From the NCBI RefSeq assembly GCF_023499255.1, contig NZ_CP092183.1, forward strand, positions 4,212,501 through 4,276,500: 64,000 nucleotides of DNA. The letters are read 5' to 3'. Positions 42,782 to 50,575 of the stretch are shown piece after piece. The notes under the pieces are model-generated. The model was not told where the DNA came from. It did no database searches and was given only the letters and a program-made list of their open reading frames with translations. Numbering within the stretch: position 1 is the first letter of the stretch; each line of letters opens with the position of its first letter. The DNA is from Couchioplanes caeruleus. Its GTDB lineage: Bacteria > Actinomycetota > Actinomycetes > Mycobacteriales > Micromonosporaceae. The position numbers and the translations under genes are program-made.

Positions 42782-44002
42782 TCACGCGGGCCGGGCGCCC
42801 CCCGGCAGCACGGCGCCGGTCACGAGGCCCGCCGCCGCGGCCGCCGCCACCGCCGCGGTGAGCACATCGCGCTCGGGGCGGCCCAGCCGGCGGGCGAGCG
42901 CCGCGACGTCGTCGAACTCGGGCATCACCTGGGTGATCACGCCGCGGTCGTGACCCAGCTTGACGGCGACCGTACCGCCGGCCACGGCGACGTCCACGAA
43001 AGCCCGGGGCAGCGCGTGTTTGCGCAGCACACCCTCGCGCACGCCCAGCGTGCTCGTGTCGCGGAACATCCGGTCCCGCAGCGCGGCAACCCGGCCGGGA
43101 CGGCACAGCACGCTGAGGGTGTGCGCCGGGCGGCCCTTCTTCATGACGATCGGCACCAGCCAGGCGTCGGCCGCGCCGCACTCGAGGAGCCCGGCGAGGA
43201 TGCCCGGCCACAGGCGGGGGTCGAGGTCGTCGACGTTGGCCTCGAGCAGCACGGCCGGCTCGCCGGTCCCCGGGTCCGCGGTGCCGCCCAGGACGACGCG
43301 GACCACGTTGGCCCGGCCCGGTGTGTCCCGGCTGCCCGCGCCGGCACCGACGGCCTCCACCCGCAGGGACGGCAGCTCCTCGTCCCTCCCGGCGAGCGTG
43401 CGGATCACCGCCATCCCCGTCGGCGTGGCGAGCTCGCCGGAGCCGCCCGAGCGGACGCGCCAGCCGACGGCGAGCCGGGCCACCGCGGGCACCGGTACGG
43501 GCAGCTCGCCGTGCGCGGTGCGGACCCGGCCGGAGCCGACGGCGACCTCACCCGCGCTGAGCGTGCCGACGCCGAGGTCCTCCAGGGCGGCACAGACCCC
43601 GACGACGTCCGCGATCGAGTCCAGGGCGCCGACCTCGTGGAAGTGCACGTCCTCCACCGCGGTGCCGTGCACGTACGCCTCGGCGTCGGCGAGCCGCGCG
43701 AAGACCGCGGTGGCCCGCTCGCGGACCCGGTCGGGGAGCCCGGCGCCGGCGAGCAGCCCCCGGATGGCCGGCCACGTACGCCGCGGCGCATCGCCGACGA
43801 GCGGCTCCACCCGGACGTGGAGCGCGCGCAGCCCGGCCCGCCTGACCGGGGCCGCGTGGATCCGGACGGAGCCCGGCACCACGAGGTCCACGGCGCGCTG
43901 GACCATGCCCAGGTCCGCGCCGGCGTCGAGGAGCGCGCCGAGCAGCATGTCGCCGGCGACCCCCGCGGACGCGTCGATCCAGGCGTGCCGGTCCGCGCTC
44001 AC
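42782..44002 (-). CDS. larC: LarC, nickel insertion enzyme for nickel-pincer nucleotide
   Basis: LarC inserts nickel into the pincer nucleotide using CTP. The 406-residue protein is one continuous frame; in Lactiplantibacillus plantarum it is made by programmed frameshifting from larC1/larC2, which is not needed here. Motifs are WIDASAGVAGDMLLGALLDAG, VHFHEVGALDSIADVVG, GELATPTGMAVI and LLEANVDDLDPR. The GTG has GGGAGG upstream. It lies divergent from the second LacI gene. Confidence 0.93.
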   Translation of the reverse strand: MSADRHAWIDASAGVAGDMLLGALLDAGADLGMVQRAVDLVVPGSVRIHAAPVRRAGLRALHVRVEPLVGDAPRRTWPAIRGLLAGAGLPDRVRERATAVFARLADAEAYVHGTAVEDVHFHEVGALDSIADVVGVCAALEDLGVGTLSAGEVAVGSGRVRTAHGELPVPVPAVARLAVGWRVRSGGSGELATPTGMAVIRTLAGRDEELPSLRVEAVGAGAGSRDTPGRANVVRVVLGGTADPGTGEPAVLLEANVDDLDPRLWPGILAGLLECGAADAWLVPIVMKKGRPAHTLSVLCRPGRVAALRDRMFRDTSTLGVREGVLRKHALPRAFVDVAVAGGTVAVKLGHDRGVITQVMPEFDDVAALARRLGRPERDVLTAAVAAAAAAGLVTGAVLPGGARPA

Positions 44003-44086
44003 GCGCCTCCCGCCGCCGCCCGGTTGCCGGGCGCGGTGCCGGTCATTAGCGTCAAGGCCGGACCCCCTCGGCGCTGGAGGTGTGGT

Positions 44087-45142
44087 GTGGACGGAGTTGG
44101 GGCCGCCCCTCGACCGCCCACGATCGACGACGTCGCGCGGGCCGCGGGGGTCGCGCCGTCGACCGTGTCCCGCGCCTTCTCCCGGCCCGGGCGGGTCAGC
44201 TTCGAGACCGGCGAGCGCATCCGCCGGGTCGCCGCCGAGCTGGGATACCGCACGACCTCGCTGGCCCGGGCGCTGCCGGCCGGGCCCACCTCGATGATCG
44301 CGCTGGCGATCTCGGACATCACCAACCCGTTCTACAACGAAATCATCCGCGGCGCCCAGGTTGCCGCGTCGGAGGCGGGCTACACCATCCTGCTGGCCGA
44401 CAGCCAGGAGTCCGGCTCGCACGAGCGCCGGGCCCTCGACCGGGCCGCGGCGACGGTCGAGGGCATCGTGCTGGCGACCACCCGCATGTCCGACTCGGCG
44501 ATCCGGATGACCGCGAAGCAGCGCCCGCTGATCGTGCTCAACCGGGCCGTCACCGACGTGCCCTGCGTGATCACCGACAACCCGCGCGGGGTGCGCCGGG
44601 CCGTGGAGCACCTGGCCGAGCTGGGCCACCGGCGCATCACGTACCTGGCGGGCCCGGAGGCGTCCTGGGCCGACGGCATGCGCTGGCGGTCGCTGCGCGA
44701 GTCGGCGATGGAGCTGGAGCTGCAGGTCCGCCGGATCGGCCCGTTCCCGCCGACCGTCGCGGGCGGCGCGCTGGCCGCCGCCCGGTTCGCGGCGCAACCC
44801 ACCTCCGCGGTGCTCGCCTACAACGATCTCGTGGCCATCGGCGCGATCCGGGCCCTGACGGCGATGGGGGCGCGGATCCCGCGCGACGTCAGCGTCATCG
44901 GCTTCGACAACATCTTCGCCGCGGAGCTGGTGACGCCGCCGCTGACCACGGTCGCCGCGCCGCTGGGCGCCATGGGCCGTACGGCGGTCGGCAATCTGCT
45001 CGCGATCGTGCGGGGCGCCCGGCCGCGGTCACAGGCGCCGGTGAGCCTGCCGTGCCGGCTCGTCGTCCGCGATTCCACCGCGCGCCACCGGCGTACCCGG
45101 ACCACGGCGTGGGCCCCGCGACCCGCGGCCGCCTCCGATTAA
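44087..45142 (+). CDS. LacI-family regulator (copy 2)
   Basis: A 351-residue LacI-type repressor, paralogous to the 38729-39730 protein. The helix-turn-helix is TIDDVARAAGVAPSTVSRAF with hinge ARPGRV-like SRPGRVSFETG; the ligand domain shares TRMSDSAIRMTAKQRP, LNRAVTDVP and EASWADGMRWRSLRES with the paralogue. The recognition helices differ by only a few residues, so both may recognise the same operators. GGAGG lies six bases before the GTG. It is divergent from larC. Confidence 0.9.
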   Translation: MDGVGAAPRPPTIDDVARAAGVAPSTVSRAFSRPGRVSFETGERIRRVAAELGYRTTSLARALPAGPTSMIALAISDITNPFYNEIIRGAQVAASEAGYTILLADSQESGSHERRALDRAAATVEGIVLATTRMSDSAIRMTAKQRPLIVLNRAVTDVPCVITDNPRGVRRAVEHLAELGHRRITYLAGPEASWADGMRWRSLRESAMELELQVRRIGPFPPTVAGGALAAARFAAQPTSAVLAYNDLVAIGAIRALTAMGARIPRDVSVIGFDNIFAAELVTPPLTTVAAPLGAMGRTAVGNLLAIVRGARPRSQAPVSLPCRLVVRDSTARHRRTRTTAWAPRPAAASD

Positions 45143-45180
45143 CCAATCGAGCGACGACTATGTCCTGATGGCGGAGGGAA

Positions 45181-45202
45181 GGTCCGGAAAACATTCTGGA
45201 CC
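45181..45202. promoter_or_regulatory. Dyad ahead of the nitric oxide reductase gene
   Basis: GGTCCGGAA and TTCTGGACC with a 4-base AACA centre (8 of 9 pairs Watson-Crick plus one G-T), followed by the palindrome CCCGATCGGG (45201-45210). It lies about 110 bases before the norB start and could bind a nitric-oxide-sensing regulator; no known consensus is matched with confidence. Confidence 0.45.
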
Positions 45203-45309
45203 CGATCGGGTTCATCGGCGCGCCGCCGTCCCTTGTTGTGCTTGCATGAGACGGGCGGACGCATCCCGAGAATGTCGTTCCGCGTCGCGTCTTGCTGCCT
45301 GGAGGTGTC

Positions 45310-47676
45310 GTGACTGCTGTCCGCGAGCGGCCCGGAGGAACGGGTCGTCGTCCATTGCTGGTGAGCAAGGCCTGGATCCAGGCCGTCGCCCTGGTGATGC
45401 TTTTCGGATTCGCGGTGATGGGCCTGCTGGCCTATCGCACCTACACCGCGGAGCCGCCGATTCCGGACCGGGTCGTCAGCGCGGACGGCCGGGTGCTGTA
45501 CACCGGGGCCGACGTCAGCCGCGGCCAGCAGGTCTTCCTGCACAACGGCCTGATGGAGTACGGCTCCATCTTCGGTCACGGCGCCTATCTGGGTCCCGAC
45601 TTCACCGACGACTACCTGCACCGGGCGGCCGAGTCGGTGACCCGGCAGCTGGGCGGCGGGTCGGACGCCGTCGCGCAGCGGGTGATCCGGGACTTCCGGG
45701 AGAACCGGTACGACGGGGTGACGCGGACCCTGACAGTCACCCCGGAACAGGCGGTGGCATTTGACGAGAACGTCGCCTACTACGGGCAATTCTTCGGCGC
45801 CGACGACACGAGCAAGGGCCTGCGGCCGAAGGCGATCACCGATCCGGTCCAGATCCGGCAGCTGACCGCGTTCTTCTCGTGGTCCGCGTGGGCGGCGTCG
45901 ACCGAACGGCCGGGCAAGCACTACTCGTACACCAACAACTGGCCGCCGGAACCCCTGGTCGACAACAAGCCCACGGCGAACGTGGTGGTGTGGAGCGTCC
46001 TGTCGCTCATCGCGTTGCTGGCCGGGATCGGTGCGCTGTTCGCCGTGTTCGGCCGGTGGGGCGACAGGCTGGGCTGGCGGGGGCGCCAGGCGGACACCCT
46101 GTCGTTCCGTAGCCCGGACGCGGTCACGCTGACCCCGGGGCAGCGGGCCACCGCCTGGTTCTTCCTCGTGGTCGGCGCGCTGTTCCTGGTGCAGACGCTG
46201 CTCGGGGCGGCGAGCGAGCACTACCGCGCCGACGTGACCAGCTTCTTCGGCTTCGATCTGGCGCGGCTGCTGCCGTACAACCTCGTGCGGACGTGGCACC
46301 TGCAGCTTTCGCTGTTCTGGGTCTCGGCCGCGTTCCTGGCCGCCGGCATCTTCCTCGCGCCGATCATCGCCGGGCGCGAGCCCAAGCGGCAGAACGTCCT
46401 GGCCTATGTGCTGCTCGGCGCGGTGGCTGTCGTGGTGTTCGGCAGCCTGATCGGGGAAGGGCTGAGCATCCACGGCGTGTTCTCCTCGCCCGGCTCCTTC
46501 TTCGAGAGCCAGGGCTTCGAGTACCTGGACCTGGCCCGGGTGTGGCAGGTGCTGCTGACCCTCGGGATGTTCATCTGGGCGGCGATCCTGTTCCGCGGCC
46601 TGCGGGTCCGGCTGGCCCGCGACCACATGGGCAACATGCCGTGGCTGTTCTTCCTCGCCGCCCTGGCGATCCCGGCCTTCTACGCCGTCGGGCTGCTGGT
46701 CGACAGCGGCGACAACTTCACGCACGCGGACTTCTGGCGCTTCTGGGTGGTCCACCTGTGGGTCGAGGACTTCCTGGAGCTGTTCACCACGGTCATGGTG
46801 GCCTACATCTTCGTGATGCTCGGTGTCATCCGGGAGCGCGTCGCGCTGACCGTCATCTACCTGGACGTTCTGCTGTACTCCGCGGGCGGCGTCATCGGCA
46901 CCATGCACCACCTGTACTTCTCGGGTGAGCCGGCCGAGCACATGGCCCTGGGCGCGTTCTTCTCCGCCGCCGAGGTCATCCCGCTGACGTTCCTGACCGT
47001 CGAGGCGTGGAGCTTCCTGCAGCTGGGCTCGCGGCAGGAGGGCAAGTCGGCCACCCCCTTCCCGCACCGGTGGGCGGTGATGTTCCTCGTCGCCGTGGGT
47101 TTCTGGAACTTCGTCGGCGCCGGCATCTTCGGCTTCCTCATCAACCTGCCGATCGTGTCCTACTACGAGATCGGCACCGCGCTGACCGCCAACCACGGTC
47201 ACGCGGCCATGATGGGCGTCTACGGCATGCTCGCCATGGGGCTGGGCCTGTTCTGCCTGCGATACCTCATCCCGGAGCGGGACTGGCCGGAGCGCCTGGC
47301 GAAGATCTCGTTCTGGTCGGCCAACCTGGGCCTGCTGTGGATGTGCTTCGCCACCCTGCTGCCGGTGGGCATCCTGCAGCTCTACAAGTCGGTCGACTCC
47401 GGCTATCACGCGGCCCGCACGCTGAAGTTCGTCACCAACCCCACCAACAGCGTCTTCGAGTGGCTGCGGCTGCCCGGTGACGTCGTCTTCATCGTCGGCG
47501 GAGCGCTGCCGTTCCTGTGGATCTGCTTCCTCGGGGTGCGGCACAGCCTGCGCCGGCCTCCGACGACCCTGGAGGAGCCGGAGGACATGCTGTTCACCGA
47601 CATCACCGTGCCGAGCGAGGACGGCCGCCAGCGGGAGGCCTCCGGCGCGTCGTCCAGCACCAGCGCGGGGGACTGA
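45310..47676 (+). CDS. norB: Quinol-dependent nitric oxide reductase (qNor)
   Basis: Single-subunit nitric oxide reductase of 788 residues, reducing two NO to N2O with quinol electrons. The N-terminal cytochrome-c-like domain lacks a heme (GRVLYTGADVSRGQQVF, EYGSIFGHGAYLGPDFT), as in qNor. About fourteen helices follow, with the heme-copper oxidase family metal ligands in HLWVEDFLELF, GTMHHLYF and NHGHAAMMGVYG. The GTG has GGAGG five bases upstream. It leads an operon with a Cys4 membrane protein and a slipin. Its likely role is detoxification of nitric oxide. Confidence 0.93.
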   Translation: MTAVRERPGGTGRRPLLVSKAWIQAVALVMLFGFAVMGLLAYRTYTAEPPIPDRVVSADGRVLYTGADVSRGQQVFLHNGLMEYGSIFGHGAYLGPDFTDDYLHRAAESVTRQLGGGSDAVAQRVIRDFRENRYDGVTRTLTVTPEQAVAFDENVAYYGQFFGADDTSKGLRPKAITDPVQIRQLTAFFSWSAWAASTERPGKHYSYTNNWPPEPLVDNKPTANVVVWSVLSLIALLAGIGALFAVFGRWGDRLGWRGRQADTLSFRSPDAVTLTPGQRATAWFFLVVGALFLVQTLLGAASEHYRADVTSFFGFDLARLLPYNLVRTWHLQLSLFWVSAAFLAAGIFLAPIIAGREPKRQNVLAYVLLGAVAVVVFGSLIGEGLSIHGVFSSPGSFFESQGFEYLDLARVWQVLLTLGMFIWAAILFRGLRVRLARDHMGNMPWLFFLAALAIPAFYAVGLLVDSGDNFTHADFWRFWVVHLWVEDFLELFTTVMVAYIFVMLGVIRERVALTVIYLDVLLYSAGGVIGTMHHLYFSGEPAEHMALGAFFSAAEVIPLTFLTVEAWSFLQLGSRQEGKSATPFPHRWAVMFLVAVGFWNFVGAGIFGFLINLPIVSYYEIGTALTANHGHAAMMGVYGMLAMGLGLFCLRYLIPERDWPERLAKISFWSANLGLLWMCFATLLPVGILQLYKSVDSGYHAARTLKFVTNPTNSVFEWLRLPGDVVFIVGGALPFLWICFLGVRHSLRRPPTTLEEPEDMLFTDITVPSEDGRQREASGASSSTSAGD

Positions 47677-47681
47677 CGGCC

Positions 47682-48395
47682 GTGGACCCCATGGTCCTGC
47701 TCGTCACCGGGTACGCCGGGCTGATGGTCGCGGTCGCCGCCGGGCTCGAATGGCTGGCCCGGCACGCCGCGGTCCGCTCCGACCGGTACCGCACGGCCGG
47801 GTTCACGTACCAGCCGGACCACGACCTGTGGGTGTGCCCGCGGGACGAGAAGTTGTGGCCGCACGAGGCCGACCGGGAGCGCCGGGTGGTGCGCTACCGG
47901 GCCCGCCCGGCCGTGTGCAACGCCTGCCCGGACAAGCCGGACTGCACCAGCTCGCACACCGGCCGGGAGATCGTCCGGGCGGTCGACCGCTGGCCGCACT
48001 CCGAGGCGGGCCGGTTCCACCGCGGGGTGTCCGTCACCCTGACCGCGGTCGCGGCGGCCTTCCTCGGTGCCGCCGTGGCGGCGTACCACCGGCCGGTGGA
48101 GCTGGCCGTGCTGGTCCCGGCCGGCGCGCTGACCGGCTGGCTGCTCTGGCGCTGGGCTCGCGACTTCTGGCGTACGCCATCGGGCTTCCCGGACGTGTCC
48201 ACCGTGCGCCACCGCGGCGCCGAGGAACCGGCGGCGCCGCAGATGCGGGGCACCGGACCGGTCTTGGTGGATCTGGTGCCCCCGTCGCGGCGGCGTACGG
48301 GCACGGTGTGGGGCTTCGACCGGCAACCTTCGGCACGGGGCTACCGTTCCGCCCGCGAGGCGGGACCGGACGACGGCGAGGAGGATCCGACATGA
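47682..48395 (+). CDS. Cys4-motif membrane protein linked to qNor
   Basis: A 237-residue protein: a helix at 4-20 (MVLLVTGYAGLMVAVAAGL), a cytosolic domain with four Cys (VCPRDEKLWPHE and VCNACPDKPDC) suggesting a zinc or iron-sulfur site, and a helical pair at about 115-160. The Cys spacing (CPxD-x30-CxxCPxxxxC) resembles a zinc ribbon. It lies between norB and the slipin with a GTGA-type 4-base overlap to the latter, so all three are likely co-expressed. The function is unknown. Confidence 0.7.
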   Translation: MDPMVLLVTGYAGLMVAVAAGLEWLARHAAVRSDRYRTAGFTYQPDHDLWVCPRDEKLWPHEADRERRVVRYRARPAVCNACPDKPDCTSSHTGREIVRAVDRWPHSEAGRFHRGVSVTLTAVAAAFLGAAVAAYHRPVELAVLVPAGALTGWLLWRWARDFWRTPSGFPDVSTVRHRGAEEPAAPQMRGTGPVLVDLVPPSRRRTGTVWGFDRQPSARGYRSAREAGPDDGEEDPT

Positions 48396-49150
48396 CCGGC
48401 TACTGGATCGGCGCGGCCGTGCTGGCGGTGGCGGTGGTGCTGCTGTGCGGCCTGCGGGTGCTGCGCGAGTACGAACGCGCGGTCGTCTTCCGCCTGGGGC
48501 GCCTGCGTGGCGCCCACGGCCCCGGGCCGCTGCTCCTGCTGCCGCTGATCGACCGGATGGAACGGGTGCCGCTGCGCACGATCACCCTGACCATCCCGCC
48601 GCAGGAGGTGATCACCCGCGACAACGTGCCCGCCCGGGTCAACGCGGTCGCCTACTTCCGGGTCACCGACCCGGTCAGGGCGATCGTCGAGGTCGAGTCC
48701 TATCCGGTCGCCACGTCGCAGATCGCGCAGACCACGCTGCGCAGCGTCCTGGGGCACGCCGACCTCGACACGCTGCTCGCCGAGCGGGAGGAGCTCAACG
48801 AGAGCATCCGCAAGATCGTCGACGAGCAGACCGAGCCGTGGGGGATCAAGGTCACCACCGTGGAGATCAAGGACGTCGAGATCCCCGAGGCCATGCAGCG
48901 CGCCATGGCCCGGCAGGCCGAGGCCGAACGCGAGCGCCGGGCCAAGGTCATCAACGCCACCGGCGAGCACGAGGCCGCGCAGGCGCTGCACGACGCCTCC
49001 CACATCCTGTCCGCCAGCCCGTCGGCGCTGCAGCTGCGCTACCTGCAGACGCTGCTGGAGATCGGCGGCGACCAGCGGACCACCGTCGTCTTCCCGCTGC
49101 CGATGGACCTCATCGCGCCGTTCCTCCAGCAGCCTCCGGAGAAGGCCTGA
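48392..49150 (+). CDS. Slipin / stomatin-like SPFH-domain protein
   Basis: A 252-residue SPFH protein: one N-terminal helix (ACT IGAAVLAVAVVLLCGLRVL region, 5-22), then the SPFH domain (EYERAVVFRLGRL, GPGPLLLLPLID, TIPPQEVITRDNVPARVNAV) and a coiled tail (QAEAERERRAKVINA). These proteins form large membrane assemblies that organise or protect other membrane proteins. In an operon with a nitric oxide reductase it may support that enzyme or its membrane environment; this is inference from context. Confidence 0.85.
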   Translation: MTGYWIGAAVLAVAVVLLCGLRVLREYERAVVFRLGRLRGAHGPGPLLLLPLIDRMERVPLRTITLTIPPQEVITRDNVPARVNAVAYFRVTDPVRAIVEVESYPVATSQIAQTTLRSVLGHADLDTLLAEREELNESIRKIVDEQTEPWGIKVTTVEIKDVEIPEAMQRAMARQAEAERERRAKVINATGEHEAAQALHDASHILSASPSALQLRYLQTLLEIGGDQRTTVVFPLPMDLIAPFLQQPPEKA

Positions 49151-49166
49151 CCCGCTCGCCCGTCCC

Positions 49167-50570
49167 TCAGGGCGCGGGCCGGGCGGCGGCGGCCAGGCGG
49201 CGGGCCTGCGTCTCGGCCACCATCGTGGCGAACGTGCGCTCCGTCAGCGGGTACCGGAAGAAGATCACCATCCCGATCACGATGAACACGACCGGGATGA
49301 ACCCCGACGCGTACCGGATGGCGTCCAGCGCGCCCTGGCTCTGGGTCGCGGCACCGCCGACGTAGCCGCCGAGCGCGATCGCGAACGCGGCCACCGCCCC
49401 GCCGACCGCCTGGCCCAGCTTGCGGGTGAAGGAGAACAGGGCGTACGTGATGCCCTCGGTGCGCACGCCGGTGCGCCACTCGCCGTACTCGACGGTGTCG
49501 GCCTCCAGCGCCCACATGAGCGTGTTGATGCCGGCCGTGGAGATGCCCATGATGGCGAAGAAGGTCATCGACACCCAGGGCGTGCTCGGCGGTGACACCG
49601 AGATGCCCACGCCCGCCAGCAGGCCGACCGCGCCGAAGGACAGGAAGGCCCGCTTCTTGCCGATCGCGCGGACGATCCGCGGCATCAGCGGCGCCACGAC
49701 GAAGATGGCCCCCACGCTGAGCACGGTCAGCGCCGTGAGCAGGTTGGCGTTGCCCAGCACGTCGCGGGCGTAGTACACCTGCACGGTCTGCAGCGAGAAC
49801 AGCGCGGTCAGGAACGCCAGCGACGACAGGCACAGCATGATCAGCGGTTTGTTGCCGCGCAGGGTGCCGAAGCTCTGCCGGGCGCTGACCTGCGCGACGT
49901 CGCGCTGCACCGCCTCGCGGGCGGTGCTGAACAGGAACAGGTACAGCGCGAGGCCGATGACCGCGAAGATCGCCGTGGTGATCAGCAGCGAGCGCTGGAA
50001 GCCGTCCGGGTCACCGCGGTACTGCTGGATCTGCGGCGAGACGACCAGGGCCAGCATGATGGTGGTGACGGCCGTGCCGATCATCCGGAAGCTCGCGAGC
50101 TTGGCCCGCTCGTCCGGGCGCTGCGTCATGGCGGCGGCCAGCGAGCCGTACGGGATGTTCACCAGGCTGTACGCCAGCCCCAGCAGCCCGTACGTGAGGT
50201 ACGCGGCTACCAGGCTGGCCCCGTGGCTGTCGAACAGCCCCGGCACGGTGAACGTGGCGACGCTCAGCAGCAGCACCGGCGGGCCGGCGAAGATGAAGAA
50301 CGGCCGGAACTTGCCCCACCGGGTCATCGTCCGGTCCACGACCCGCCCGGCGAACACGTCGGCGAAGCCGTCCCAGACCCGGATGACCAGGAAGAGCGTG
50401 CCCGCCGCGGCGGCGCTGAGCCCCACCACGTCGGTGTAGTAGATCAGCAGGAAGAACGACGTCATCGAGAACGCCAGGTTGTTCGCCGCGTCGCCCGCGG
50501 CGTACCCGAGGAACTGCGCGGCACCCAGCTTGCGGGTGGTCGTGGCCGGCGCGGCGATCGTGGCGCTCAT
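49167..50570 (-). CDS. uidB: GPH-family glucuronide:cation symporter (UidB-like)
   Basis: A 467-residue GPH symporter with about twelve helices (LGYAAGDAANNLAFSMTSF, RVWDGFADVFAGRVVDRT, ALEADTVEYGEWRTGVRTEG). It directly follows the beta-glucuronidase gene, as UidB follows UidA in E. coli, so import of glucuronides is the likely role. The ATG is used here; a GTG nine bases earlier overlaps the stop of the glucuronidase gene and is equally possible. It is paralogous to the 41296-42720 symporter. Confidence 0.88.
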   Translation of the reverse strand: MSATIAAPATTTRKLGAAQFLGYAAGDAANNLAFSMTSFFLLIYYTDVVGLSAAAAGTLFLVIRVWDGFADVFAGRVVDRTMTRWGKFRPFFIFAGPPVLLLSVATFTVPGLFDSHGASLVAAYLTYGLLGLAYSLVNIPYGSLAAAMTQRPDERAKLASFRMIGTAVTTIMLALVVSPQIQQYRGDPDGFQRSLLITTAIFAVIGLALYLFLFSTAREAVQRDVAQVSARQSFGTLRGNKPLIMLCLSSLAFLTALFSLQTVQVYYARDVLGNANLLTALTVLSVGAIFVVAPLMPRIVRAIGKKRAFLSFGAVGLLAGVGISVSPPSTPWVSMTFFAIMGISTAGINTLMWALEADTVEYGEWRTGVRTEGITYALFSFTRKLGQAVGGAVAAFAIALGGYVGGAATQSQGALDAIRYASGFIPVVFIVIGMVIFFRYPLTERTFATMVAETQARRLAAAARPAP

Positions 50571-50575
50571 GGCGC

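Noticed and set aside
42782..44002. Programmed frameshift in larC
   Set aside because: The gene is one continuous frame covering both halves seen separately in lactobacilli.
45139..47544. Minus-strand frame of about 800 codons opposite norB
   Set aside because: Composition (Asp, Gln, His, Arg repeats) is typical of antisense to GC-rich membrane-protein genes; norB has full family motifs.
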